Assembly: GCA_028554645.1 (NCBI GenBank)
Contig: JAQOOI010000078.1
Coordinates: 434,001 to 498,000, forward strand
Reading direction: 5' to 3'
Length of the DNA stretch: 64,000 nt
Source of the DNA: Omphalotus guepiniiformis
Lineage: Eukaryota > Basidiomycota > Agaricomycetes > Agaricales > Omphalotaceae
Below the pieces are notes generated by a model, which searched no databases, had not been told where the DNA came from, and saw only the letters and a list, made by a program, of their open reading frames with translations. Position 1 is the stretch's first letter, and every line of letters begins with the position of its first letter. Shown here one piece after another: positions 35,965-47,861 of this stretch. The position numbers and the translations under genes are program-made.

Positions 35965-38197
35965 ATGAAACGTTCGTCGTCGTTGGGGCTTTTACTTCTC
36001 GGGCTCGGGCTTGGGTTAGGTCCTGGGGCAGTCTTGAGTGCCTCCCCTGATGATTGGAGGTCGAGGTCGATTTATCAGGTACGTCGTCCGTCGTCGTCGT
36101 CGTCGCTCGTCGCGGGTGGTAAACCTCCTCATGTCATGCGCATGTCAACCGGCGAGGAGGAAGAGCGAGTCTGGAACTGTGTTGACGTGTTCATACCTTT
36201 TGTTATAGCTGGTAACCGACCGATTCGCACTGGGCAACAACACCTCACCCGAATGTGATACGGGAGCAAGAAAGTATTGTGGTGGTTCGTACCAGGGCAT
36301 CATCAATAAACTTGATTATATTCAGAGTATGGGGTTTGATGCGGTTTGGATATCTCCGATTGTTGAGAATGTTCAGGGGAGTACGGTTTATGGGGAGGCG
36401 TATCATGGGTGTGTAGAATTCTCCTCGAGTTTTTTTTTTGGGTACCCTCGTGGAGGGACCCGTTTGTTAATGGCGAGGTCTGACGACTCTTGATGGATAC
36501 TGGCCTTCGAATATCAGCAGTTTGAATACGAACTTTGGGTCTGCTGATGATCTCAAGTCTTTGGGTTCTGCTTTACATCAACGAGGGATGTACCTCATGG
36601 TTGACGTCGTCGTAAACCAGTAAGACCCCATCCTCTACTTCTTTTACGTCCTTCTCATTCTCATTCTCATTTCTCTTCCCCGCCCCCCTCTCCCTCCATC
36701 AGCTTAGTCGCAAACCCAACAAACACCTCTTCCGTCTGGCCAGAAACCTTCGACTTTTCACAACTCTATCCATTCAATGCCCAAAGCGACTACCACCCCC
36801 AATGTTTCATCACCGACTATAACAACCAGACAGACGTTGAACAATGCTGGTTAGGAGATGCTGGTCTTCCGTTGTTGGATTTAAACACGGAGGATACGAA
36901 TATGGTGCAGACGCTCAATAGTTGGATTAAAGACCTTGTTTCGGATTATAGTGTTGATGGGATACGTATTGATACGGTTAAACATATCCGACAGGATTTC
37001 TGGTCGGATTTTGCTTCTTCTGCTGGTGTTTACACTGTTGGAGAGGTAAGCACGCTGTACTCACCAAATCCGAAAGTTTAACTAATTCTGACTAAAACGC
37101 CTTTTCCTTTCCTTTCCTTGCTTCGCAGGTCCTAACAAATAACGTTTCTTACGCCTCCCCCTATACGCGTGTTCTCAGCGGTGTATTAGATTACCCAACC
37201 TACTACGCCGCTTTCAACGCATTCACCAGTTCTTCTGGTAATATCTCTGCCATTGCCGATGTTGTCACACAATCGCAGGATTCGTATCAGAGTGGTTCGT
37301 TCTTACTTGGTTCGTTTGTGGAGAATCATGATCAGCCGAGGATTCAATCTGTTACTTCTGATCAATCGGTGAATATCTGTTTTCCTGTCTTGTGTCGTTC
37401 CCTCTGTTGTGGTATCGTGGATGAATATATGCTGATGCGAATGCTGGGTTGACAGCTCGTGAAAAATGCGATGGCATGGGTGTTTGTTAATGATGGTATT
37501 CCGATTATATATTATGGTCAGGAGCAAGGGTATCAAGGAGGTAATGATCCTTCGAATCGTGAAGCGTGAGTCCGAATCGTCCATCTTCTTTTCGTACCTT
37601 GATGTGTTAACATCCGTTCCACAGTCTATGGCTCTCCGGGTTCAACACAGACAATAAACCTCTCGTGACTCACATCAAAACCCTCAACGAAGCCCGAAAG
37701 CTAGCTATTTCATCTCAAAGCAGCTTTTTAACAACAAAGGTCAATTACATTCATTCATTTCCTACCATAAACCCCTATTCTAACCAATTCCGATTTCAAC
37801 AAAGGCAACCTTCATCCCCCAATCCGACACAACGACCCTAGCCATCTCCAAACCACCCCTCCTAACCCTCCTAACAAACGGTGGTAACTCATCCTCAGCG
37901 AAATGGTCAATCCCATCATCAGCCAAGTTGTTTGGGAATAGTGAGACTGTTGTTGATATTTTGACGTGTGAGACTATGACGACGGATTCGAGTGGGGGAC
38001 TTGATGTGGAGGCGAATGAGGGTACGCCGAAGGTTATTGTGGCTGCTGAGAAGTTGAATAGTTCTGGGACGCTTTGTGCGAGTCAGGCGAAGAGTGGTGG
38101 GGGGAGTGGGAATGGGGCGGTGGGGTTGGGGATTGGGATTGGGAATGGGTTGGTTGGGGGTTTGGTTTTGATGGGGTTGGGGATGCTTTTGGTGTAA
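35965..38197 (+). CDS. alpha-amylase, GH13, probably GPI-anchored
   Basis: Eight exons: 35965-36078, 36209-about 36412, about 36487-36619, 36703-37045, 37129-37368, 37456-37565, 37625-37739 and 37805-38197. A signal peptide ([17 protein letters not shown]) precedes the GH13 barrel: [31 protein letters not shown] (spanning an intron), [10 protein letters not shown] with the nucleophile Asp, GVYTVGEV with the acid/base Glu, and FVENHDQPR with the third catalytic Asp. The end is Gly/Ser-rich followed by a hydrophobic tail ([16 protein letters not shown]), a GPI-attachment signal. Fungal amylases of this kind cleave alpha-1,4-glucans; GPI-anchored ones are linked to cell-wall alpha-glucan handling. 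The join between exons 2 and 3 is unclear: after EAYHG the expected GYW follows without a well-placed AG, and the best reading inserts a few residues. Confidence 0.88.
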
Positions 38198-38542
38198 GGT
38201 GGTGTGAGACTTGAGATTTGTGCGTGATGGGCAGTGGACGGAAGACGCGCGACTTGGACTTGTTGGACAGACATGACTAGAGTGTTGACTGACGTTGGAT
38301 TTCTAGATCATGATCGATACATTCTTTATATATATCAGGACTTTACTTAGTAGGATAAAAGTACGGACAGTAATTATTTGACGATTGTCTTCTTGGAACC
38401 TCAGCAGCTTCTGGGGTTTATGCGCTTTGAAAAGTTTTTGTCGAATCGTAGAATTTCATTGTAAATCTCCGTACAAGTTGTACATACATAAAACTTCGCC
38501 CTTATACCCAATCTGCGCCATAGATGTACATAATCGATACGA
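38198..38542. other. convergent 3' flank of amylase and nicotinamidase
   Basis: An AT-rich 345-bp spacer between two convergent stop codons, with possible polyadenylation context (ATATATATC, TACATACATAAAAC). No gene. Confidence 0.5.
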
Positions 38543-39311
38543 TTAACCAACCAACCTCCTCACCTTATCAACCTCCTCACTATCCAACCCAACAACACCC
38601 ACCCCAGCATCCCTCAACTTCCTTACCATCTCTCCCCATCCCTTCTCCCCAGGATCAACAGCCTTCGTAGCCTCCCTAACAACAAAACACCTAAACCCTT
38701 CCTCAACCGCATCAATAGCAGTACTCCCAACACAATAATCCATCGCTAACCCCACAACATAAACATCACTCACACCTACTTCCCTCAAAACACCCGATAA
38801 ACCACTACTTGATTCCTTAACAATCGGATTCCGAAAAGGAGCTTCGAACGCAGAATACATCTCTACTCTCGAATCTATACCTTTTTCGAGAACCAAATCG
38901 ACGAAACTCAAATCTAGTTCGGGGATGAGTGATGCACCGGGTGTTCCTTGCACGCAATGTGAAGGCCATAATCGAGTCGTGGAGGTTTCGTTGGGGTTGG
39001 AGGGGTTTTGGATTGTGATGAATGATTCGAAAGGTATGTTGTTTGGTGGGGGGTGGTTTGAGGCGAATGATATGTGGGTTGGGGGATGGAAATCTTTGGT
39101 TGCGATTTTGAGAGTGAATGGGAGTTTGAGGAGGTTGTTGATGATAGGTGCGATTGTGCGACCTTCTGATACTGCGAGTGACCCGTTCTGTAGTGGAATG
39201 ACCATTGAATTGGTAACTGTTTCTGTGGATTAACTATTAAGTACGTACGGGCGGACAGAAATCTTCTTGTAGGTCTACGATGATGAGGGCGGGTTTGAAC
39301 GTATCACTCAT
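38543..39311 (-). CDS. PNC1: nicotinamidase (isochorismatase-like hydrolase)
   Basis: Two exons, 39249-39311 and 38543-39187, giving 235 residues. The catalytic triad is visible: Asp in ALIIVDLQEDFCPP, Lys in KIATKDFHPPTHISF, and Cys in VVGLAMDYCVGSTA. Metal ligands fit KDFHPPTHISFASNH (Asp, His, His). NGSLAVSEGR after the intron is also typical. The enzyme turns nicotinamide into nicotinic acid for NAD salvage, and in yeast it relieves inhibition of sirtuin deacetylases. The start chosen is MSDTFKPAL; an in-frame ATG farther upstream adds residues unlike the family. It is convergent with the amylase gene. Confidence 0.92.
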
Positions 39312-39615
39312 TGGACAGATGGTGGTGGTAATAAATGGTAAAGCGCGTTGATAACGGTTCAAGCGCTCGACGTCACGCGTCTGCGCATTCTCTCCAGCAG
39401 TCAAGTTACATAGTTCAACTTCCATGGTCCAGATCACAATAAATCACGAAACGCTCGTAAATCACTTCAACATACATAAATCATACATACATCTTCCAAT
39501 TTCCGACCTTCAAACCATTATGCATTTACCTCCATTACCACACGCTGGGCCTATACCGATACATCAGTCACATCAGTCTTCCCATTCTACACTTAAAGAA
39601 CAAGAACAAAGTATC

Positions 39616-42600
39616 TCACCCAAAAGTCTCTCCGGGTGCCAAAGGCATTACAGGTGTACCTCCACCACCAGGACCACTATCAGCTCCAACAAACGGAACA
39701 GTATTACCCCACCAAGTCAGAACATTCGTTTCACCAATCTATACATACAGCCAAGCCAAAGGAATTCGTTTCACTACATTCGCATTCGGAAGTAGTTGCT
39801 TGGAAATAAGCTACGCACCGTTCCGTTCATGGGAAATTGAAGACTAGGGGGGGCAAGATATGAGCACTTTCCACACGGAACACACTTGGCATGGAACCCC
39901 CACATACCAGAAGAATATCACAATGATTCCAATCGCCACTCCAGAGTCAAGGGCAGCTGACAGAACATCTAAATTTCCACTGTGAGTTTCGAAAACATAA
40001 AAACTTGTGAATTTTTTCGCACAATTATACTTTGTCCACCAGGCAAAGTGGCGCCTGCCGACCGAACCCCAGAACTCGTTAGTTTTCTTGTTTTCGTTTT
40101 CACAAGGGTACTTGAGGATCTGAAGATTGCTCACCTCCGAATGACGTATTGGAAGATGAATCCGACGACGCTGCCGGGATGTGATGATATTAGCCAAAAA
40201 AACAAAAAAAGAACAGGCCAAGCATTCATAGGAAAGACGATACTCACGCCCAGGGAACATAGTTGATAGCAGTAGCTATGGAGTAAATAGTTAGATTCGT
40301 CAAAGATGTATCATATGGATAGACACAACGCTCTCACCTGGCGGAATAAGACCAGTTCCGTTGAAGATAACAGGGCTAGCAGATAGGGTTGAGTGAAAGT
40401 TGCGACTTGGGACCGGTAGCAATAAAAGCTCAGAACTCACAAGCTATACAAGATTATTGAGGTCAGATTCAAGTATGTATCACGGCGAAGATCAAAAGAA
40501 AGGTTGGCTTACTTGACGTATTTCATGAAACTGTTCGGGAACTTCTTGATCAGGATCCAGGCGACTAATGGCGCGAGTGCTCCAACGAGGAAGAAGAAGA
40601 CAAGGCCTATTTTCACAGTAACACCGCTTTACCAGAGAGTGAAATATGGCCGGAGGAGGATCGCTTACCGCTATAGAGGGGTCAGAAAATGCTTGAACAT
40701 CAAAATGAATAGGACTGCTGCTTACTAGTACACTTGACCCTTGGAGAACTGAAGACCAGGGCCGATCACACCTGTAAATGGAGAGAGCGTAAATCGATGA
40801 CCACAATTACATGTTATGTGCATTGCTGACCCCACTATAATATCATCAAGACCTCAATGAACAAGTACAGTTGCGTTGCTGAAAACTTACAATGATACTA
40901 GCCGTTCCAAACACCTCCGTGCTCGGGCAGATGAATCCGTCCCTAAAAAGCCATTAGCTTTACAAGGTCCTGTTCGCGACCTCATATGGGCTTACTTCTG
41001 GTCAGGAGCACAAATGTTACTGTCAGGCAAAGTAGCATTGAGATCCGGTGGTCTAAGGAAAACGTGGAAGACGCAGCAGACTCACTTGATATCTGAAAAT
41101 AACAGTGTCATTGATTCGGTAAGGAAAGTGCAAGAGAAATGACTTACTCGTGAACATCCATGCCTGGACACCAAGCTGAACCGTGCCAGCAATTATCGTA
41201 GCGAGGACTTGAGACCAAAACATTGGCTTCGGAGGAATCTTCATATAGTGACCAAGCTTGAAGTCGGACGTAAAGGTCAGTGCTTGAGCCATAGTCTAGC
41301 CATGTCCGAAAGTCAGTGAATGTTTCGAGGAGGATCGGTGTATACTGACAATGTAACCCCAGGTCTTGAACATCATCATCGCTACAGGTCGGCCAGGAAG
41401 TGCATATCTGCATCAAATGTTAGCCTCTGAATCCCGAGCGGAACTCGTAGAACATGTACCCAATAATCAATTCAGTAATAACGCTACCAATTCGTTATGA
41501 CAATAATTCTCTCAGAAAGCTTCATCATACGCTTACTTTAGCCCAACTTGTTGGTTCGTAATTGCTTGAATCATTCCAATAGGAATGACATAGGTGAAGG
41601 CTGCATAAAGGTTTCATTGAGAATATAGTCCTGAAATGGTAGGTAGAAATTCTTACATATCGCAAGCGCGAGACAGAATGCCCACACCGGCATTTCGCTG
41701 AACCGGAATATTAGCATTTGAACGGCTAACGGGAAGTAGCTTTCGCACCTTGGCCACACTTCGATACTGATGATACCCAAAACAAACATGCTTAGGAATA
41801 TCATTAGGTACCACCATTCCGGCACTGATTATGAAGATATTCATCAGAACTGCGCAATTTCAGGTAAAAGGTCAAGTGGACAGTACCTTGAGGATACCGT
41901 GCCATTAGCCGTGCATGAATATCAGGTTGTTCGTGAATTGAACGACGCGCTTGGGTCCATATTTGCTTTCGGAAAAAGAGGAAAGCGTGCATGAGCGTGG
42001 CTAGTGAATTGATAATGAGATGTAAAGAAATTGCCTGGCACTCAAGGTGAGGCACGTACCCGTAATAGAGGCGAATGACAATCCATAAGACATCGCGAAT
42101 GTCGTCCTATTGAAGATTCAGCACACAGAGTCCGCTAGCAATATTCTCAATACTGACGAGAGGAATAACGGACTGTAGTTATGATAAGCTTCGAGATTGA
42201 TTGTTGTTGAATCTTCGTTCAATATACGCGTAACATTGTAAGTTTGGCCCGTGTTGTCGTAGGAGGTTCTTGACGAGATCCTGAACATAATAGCATTAGC
42301 GCCAAATGTGTATCACCGGAGTAATGAAACTTACGGCATGAATTTTGCGAACCAGACATTCGAGAACTAGGAATGGCCTTTTAGCAGACGAGAAGTTTTG
42401 CCTTGGTATGGAATACCACATACATAAAGGACAGGGGTGAGGAACCCTGCAATTTTACATCAGGATTGGACTGGAACCACTTTGGAAATCACATACAGAA
42501 GAAGAAGACGAAACCGGCGAAGATATTTGCCTCAGCCCACCCTAGTAATGTGAACGTCAGAATGAAGTAGAAGAATAGATCGTTCCAGAAGCCCACAAGG

Positions 42601-44317
42601 TGTAGCTAGGGGAGAACCAATATACCTAGGCCAAAATGAGCGCGGGTATTAGGAAGATAATACAACAACCTACGTGATTTGGTTCCAGTCGAAGGTGATG
42701 ACTGACATGCCCTAATAGCACAAAGGTTGTCAAGGGTCATATCTGATGTTTCCGCGCTGCTTACCATGCCATGGAGATACCTTTGAGAGATAGAATATGT
42801 AAAGGACGAGAAGTGCGATCGTAGCAGTGAACTCACCCGAACAATTGAGCAACCACTAGAATTTTGTCACCGTGAGTTATTCTTTTCTTCCAAAATAGAA
42901 CAGTAGAGACTCGCCTGTGTTGTCTGGCCGAATCCATGTGACCCAAGAGAAATACGACAGAGCCTGGACTGCATCACCGTCAATACTTCAGAGAGTTGTA
43001 TGAGAAATTCCAAGAGAATGCGTACACAGGTATCCAGGGAAGAAGTCTGTAAAAAATGTGAGTATTATCACACAGACAAAAGTAGCGAAAGCATACGCAC
43101 ACCAAAAGAACGAACACAAGAAAGCATATACAAAGAACCTTTCACGACTAAGACCACCTCGGTCGCCGATTCCTGCATATTGTTGTTGGTGCAGGGTATT
43201 GAACAGTGCACAGTTCACTAGATTCGTGGGCCATATCATAGAGGGTGGGGAAACTAGGAACCGCCGTGCAACACCTCCGATAGAAAACCCGATTAACTGT
43301 GTAGACATCACGACGAACCATTGGTCTAAGCGCAGGCATTAGTCGTGTCCGATTAGAAAGAAATCAGTGCAACGTACAGCTGAAATTATAGGTTTGGTCT
43401 TGAAGTCGTATTTTAGTCAGAGATAGTCAAAGATACGAAAGGCACGTACTGTAGTATACTCTCTGGACTGCAATGATATCGGTTGCGTATGCCGATCCTG
43501 CTCCGACGGAACCCTTGGCAAAGTTCAGAGAACGTCTGACCCCCCAAATTCATATGACTACGAACCATGATCTAGCAGAAGAGCTTCATCAATATCAACA
43601 AGTTCAGTCGTTGCTGTAAACAGCCACGTACTGTAATCAATACATGTTCCTTGACTGTAAATGGACCTTGTAAAGAGAGACGCAGTCAGACAAACATACT
43701 CACATTGGGAAAGAAATGGACCTGGATTCAAAGAAATGCCAAAGACCTTCCATCGAGGAACATAGGCAGCAGCAGCCTTGCCTATGGGGAACGACAACAG
43801 CTGAGCGACCAAGGCTGTGATTGTCACCGAAGGGAACCGGAAGAAGAAGAACTGGTTCAGGCCAGGAATAATAATGGCGAAGATTATGCCGATAACCCAA
43901 GTTCTTATAGAGCTCGCTGGCATATCAGGATCATCGGTGTTTGCAACTGCAGATCTGACTTCGGGGTAAGGGCTTTCATCGTCGAATGCGATGATATGGT
44001 CCTTATCCAAGTTTGGGTCATCAAATTGCGCTCCAGTGATTTTCTGGAGGTAGAGTTAGTCACGACCTTCAAATAGGCACTACTTTTGCATAACTCACGG
44101 CGATCTTTTCTTCTAATATGTATTTCATCGGAGTGAGCGCTGACCAGGAATAAACATCACACGAGCACAACCTACCGTCAAGAGTATCTATAACTGCAGC
44201 TTCTTCGTCCACTCTGTCTTTCTCAAACGAGGGGTAAGAGGGGCCTTGGTCCTTTTCCAAAGCATTCTTGGGTGCCTGCTCTCGTTCTGTAGCCAGGATG
44301 GTATTGGATTCAGCCAT
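39616..44317 (-). CDS. small oligopeptide transporter, OPT family
   Basis: A long gene cut into many short exons. It starts MAESNTILATEREQ with an acidic cytosolic N-terminus. It then runs through the OPT membrane core: SIRTWVIGIIFAIIIPGLNQ, ITALVAQLLSFPIGK, the NPGPF signature, MIWPTNLVNCALFNTLH, RFFVYAFLCSFFWYFFPGYL, IPIGMIQAITNQQVGLNV, ALPGRPVAMMMFKTWGY and FTSDFKLGHYMKIPPK. Near the end come FVFFFLVGALAPLVAW-like and WWTKYNYVLSAALDSGVA segments. The last exon encodes WWGNTVPFVGADS and ends APGETFG, the usual C-terminus of fungal OPTs. These proton-coupled carriers import small peptides, glutathione or metal-peptide conjugates across the plasma membrane; the substrate here is unknown. Individual exon borders were not all fixed. 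Confidence 0.9.
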
Positions 44318-44861
44318 TGGAGGAGGATCCGTCTAGCCCATCGAAGCGGGGTGAAGTTTTTATACACACTTCTATAATTACATCCCGAGATAAGGGCGGA
44401 TACACATGTAGCATAGTACTGTAAAGAAATTATTTCACATCTGTTCAAGTACTCTCCAATGAAGTACTCACGTCAAAATGTCTTCCATTTATGCGGCTAC
44501 TCCAACCACCCATCGAGCTTCCTTCAAGCAATCTTCCATCGATATACAGTAGCTTTGAGAGCTTACAAATGCTACATTGGTCTACACCAGGAAAACCCTC
44601 GGTTCGTTGTCGAACCTGAGATGTTTTTGGTGCTCCGTCTCACATGAGAATGCAGCCGAATCTTCGATGTGGCCTGAGAAGGAATGAACTAGTAAGCGTA
44701 TGGTTTCAGCCACATGGTGTTGAGGTTCGCGTCACCTGCGGACAAGCAAAAATGCAGTTCCTCATAGTGAGTTCCATAGGGCGGCCGTTCAATAATTGGG
44801 ATGGCGGACCTTGAGTATCTTCTGATTCAGGCACTGTAGGAACACCTCGAAGCATCGGAAC
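44318..44861. other. promoter region of the OPT gene
   Basis: Spacer between the transporter start codon and the pogo-like relic. On the minus strand, TATAAAAACTTC (about 44355-44366) is a plausible TATA box about 45 bp upstream of the ATG. No gene seen. Confidence 0.45.
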
Positions 44862-44889
44862 TACAGTTGGGGACAATCAAACACGGTAA
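44862..44889 (+). repeat. left terminal inverted repeat of pogo-like element
   Basis: TACAGTTGGGGACAATCAAA followed by CACGGTAA; exact reverse complement of 45858-45885. Confidence 0.9.
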
Positions 44890-45501
44890 GTTTTCGGGAC
44901 CTAATTGTGGGAGGCCGGGAAGCGTCTGGAATCGACAGGAAAGCATACAGAGAGTATTTCTGAACTAGTTAAACGAGATTTCAACGGGCGGATTTGCCTC
45001 AAACTAAAATTTATTTTTTTGACCTCAAAAATTTGGCCGTTCACTAAAAAAATCGGGAAAAATCTGAAAAAGTGCGCAAACGAACGTTCTCGTTAATCTA
45101 ATGAGTTTCCCAATAAAATAAATGGGCTCAATCACGACGTGTGGTGCTGCCTAAAAAGGAAATCACCTGCAATCCGCCCGCGTCAACACCTCCGGCGTTT
45201 CTGTTTAGGGACCATGCCGTAATACACTTCCTTCCTTCCTTCCGACGAAAATTGTACAGCCAGTGTCCACTACATTTCTGCAGTCATGGGTCATCAATGC
45301 CATCCACAAAAAACGGAAGTACAACATTTCCGGCTTACTCCAGAATCAACAAAAGCTTAGTTTCCCTTCTGTTGAACAAGAAGTTTCACTGTGAAGTTAA
45401 TCCAATTGAAATGGTGGGTGTTTTAACAATTATCTTCATACAAGTGCTAACGAGCTTCATGTTATTGAGGTTTGGGTCCTTTGAAATACAGATACTGAGA
45501 A

Positions 45502-45702
45502 GTGACAAAGAAATCATTTGCTGAGGTAAAAGAAATTGAATTCCGCTACTTGAATGCATGCCCAGGAAAGGTGATTCAAAGATTCATCAACCACTCATGG
45601 TGTTTCATGAGTGCTTACCAGGCTGTCCGGTGGCAGAAGGCACACAGATCGGTTCCAGCTCGAGCCATGATGCAATTGGACACTGTACTTACTCCATCTT
45701 AG
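45502..45702 (+). pseudogene. fragment of pogo-type DDE transposase
   Basis: The frame contains GKVIQRFINHSWCFMSAYQ, then a short gap, then QKAHRSVPARAMMQLD. This resembles the C-terminal end of fungal pogo transposases (a FINRSWRFMSAYR-like segment, then a KQKxHRxVS-like segment before the end). The residues normally between these two segments are mostly missing, and upstream frames (45141-45524) do not give a recognisable catalytic core. It is a dead relic within the repeat-bounded element. Confidence 0.65.
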
Positions 45703-45857
45703 GCAAATATTTTGCATTTTTTTGGCCCAAAAATTTGGCCGTACCTAAGAACTCGTGGGAAAAACTTCGGAGGTTGATTTTTAGCATTATCTCGATGGTC
45801 TGAGTCCAGAGCCGGTATTAATTTGGCTCCGGAAGCTTTCGTCTGAGCTCAAGCAAC

Positions 45858-45885
45858 TTTACCGTGTTTGATTGTCCCCAACTGT
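45858..45885 (-). repeat. right terminal inverted repeat of pogo-like element
   Basis: Reads TTACCGTGTTTGATTGTCCC then CAACTGTA on the plus strand; exact reverse complement of the left end. Confidence 0.9.
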
Positions 45886-47257
45886 ACCACCCGGATCGAT
45901 GCAATCCCAGTGTAGCCCACAGCACATACAATAGAAGGAGTAACACCAAAAATAACAGTGGCTTTTTCTCCCTTGGCACTCTTGTGTGGGTGCAAAGGTT
46001 ATGACACTGACACGAAACGTCGGGAAACTAGCGGGCGCAAGCTTGAAAGTCCCACTATCAGGTCATAGAAAGCTCTGAACGAAAGTCGAATGCTACAGCA
46101 TGCCTGAATGTGAATGTAAGTCTGTGTATGCGAAAAACATGACAGCCAGCACTTACGTTGAAGTTACTCTAGGAGAACGGCAACAGTCATAGCGCGTTCA
46201 TCACCTTAATTGCACCATAATTCAGTCATGCTTTAGACAGGCTCGTATGCCATTATATCAGGGACGGTGATTTCGAGGAAAGCCTGATTCTATCTGAAGC
46301 TTCCGACGTAGCCACGTCCATGTCTTCCTTCTCGCCTTTCTCCCACATTGATAAGGTGACCTCTGTAGTCATTCCAGCGCATCGTCAGCCCGAGATTACC
46401 CAAGACAGGGAGTCGTTCATACCAGAGCTTGCTTGCATCACATGCGCATCTCTTAGTGTGAGGTTCCAACATGTGGATGCATTATATGCGACTCTTCCAC
46501 ACCACAAGAGCGATGATAGTTTTGCGCAATGGGAGCATTTGATGTTGATCCTACATTTCTGCGCAGATTGAGAACACTCCGATGAAACTCGATGTTCAAC
46601 GGCCCTCCTGAAACTGATCGTCCTGTAGAGTTTGATGCTACTTCGTGTGAGAATCTGTCGGGGTTTAAGAGATTTTAGATAGCATGAGAATTCGTTGCAC
46701 AGTGGATATTCACCAGGCATGGAACCGGTACGAGGAAAAGCTTCCTAAAACACAGTCCTGCAGATTACGCGACGCCGAAGCGACCGAAGCAGCGGCGATT
46801 CAAGACTACGCGCATGTATGAGCAGAAAACGATATTTTCTTGGAGATTTACTGTGGCAAATGGCACTGGTGAAAGATTCGAAAAGCAGATGGAAAGTGTC
46901 ACGTGCTCGTGATGGCGTGAGTGGATCGATTGAATGTACGGAAGTACAATAATATGTACTACATCTACAATGCAGGTCAAATGCGCAGCTTTTCATTCGA
47001 TGTCGCTCTTCTGATTTTTAGCACGCTCACGGAACACGGGCCTCATAAGAGATTGGCATATTGATTGTCCTGACGATTAATCTTACATGAATTCCGAATC
47101 GAACAGATTTCTGAAACGAGTTTTATTCTGTTATCCGTTGAGACTGCCTAAGGAAGCGCAATAAATAGGTACTTCTTAAATAGGTCGCGTCATGAGAGCA
47201 CTCCTCCGTGGCACTTCTCCTAGAAGATGTCCTGTCTTTCCCCGGAATGACTTAGGA
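45886..47257. other. intergenic, no gene recognised
   Basis: Two short open frames (near 46320 and 46745) show no family resemblance and no exon chain. The 3' flank of DPBB copy 3 lies at the right edge. Confidence 0.5.
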
Positions 47258-47861
47258 CTAGATAAATTCCCATTTGACACCGTGAATGCGGCCTTCAGAC
47301 TCAGATGCTAGCTCCTTGAAAGCCGAAGGGGAGAAGTCCAGGTCATGCATCTTGCACCCAGTACACCGGTCAGTCGCCATTACCGTGACTGACTTGCCTT
47401 TATCTATAAGTTTATCAGTAACCTGAGAGCGTGCTTGGAATGCGAAAACGTACAGGTAGCTTTGATCTTCTTCTTACAAACAGGGTTCCTAGAGTGTGTA
47501 GTTAATATGACTGGTCCAGATCACTTTCGTGAGTATCGTACTTGTTAGGGTTAGCAGTCGCTCCGCTAAAAAAATATACTCGTCAGAAAAACACTTTCTG
47601 CAGAGATGGTGCGAAGTACTCACGGATATGTATCGAAAAACAAATGAGACAGCGCAACGATGTGGTCGGAGTCCTTGTTCGTTATACCACATGAACCCAG
47701 TCCTGTACTGTAAAAGGTTCCTGTAAAGACATTAGAGATAATTTAACGAAATAGGTCAAATAAGAGATACCATCGCCAGTTCCGCCCCTATAGGTCGCAG
47801 GAATGGCAGTTGAGGCGGCAAGAGAAGCTAAGGTGAAAAGCACGGTAACTGAGAGCAACAT
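47258..47861 (-). CDS. small secreted RlpA-like double-psi beta-barrel protein (DPBB copy 3)
   Basis: Five exons, 47771-47861, 47624-47720, 47542-47565, 47454-47488 and 47258-47403, giving 130 residues. Signal peptide MLLSVTVLFTLASLAASTAI, then GTGDGTFYSTGLGSCGITNK, GATANPNKNPVCKKKIKAT (over two tiny exons), SVTVMATDRCTGCKMHDLDF and GRIHGVKWEFI. The conserved Cys are all present. Compared with copies 1 and 2 it has two extra introns: one splits the first exon, the other cuts the middle exon into 24 and 35 nt. The same two extra introns occur in copy 4, so copies 3 and 4 form a second subgroup. Function as for copy 1, extracellular and unproven. Confidence 0.9.

Larger units (their letters stand above)
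44862..45885 (+). mobile_element. decayed pogo-like (Tc1/mariner superfamily) DNA transposon
   Basis: A 1024-bp element ending in perfect 28-bp inverted repeats (44862-44889 and 45858-45885). The repeats read TA then CAGTTGGGGACAATCAAACA, fitting insertion at a TA dinucleotide as for Tc1/mariner/pogo elements. A remnant of the transposase C-terminus is readable at 45558-45702. The element is shorter than the usual length of an intact pogo element (about 2 kb) and has no full open frame. It is therefore an internally deleted, inactive copy, though it could still be mobilised in trans because both ends are intact. Confidence 0.8.

Noticed and set aside
45141..45524. 127-codon frame inside the pogo-like element taken as a gene
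   Set aside because: No transposase core motif is readable and the frame is out of register with the transposase tail; treated as decay within the element.
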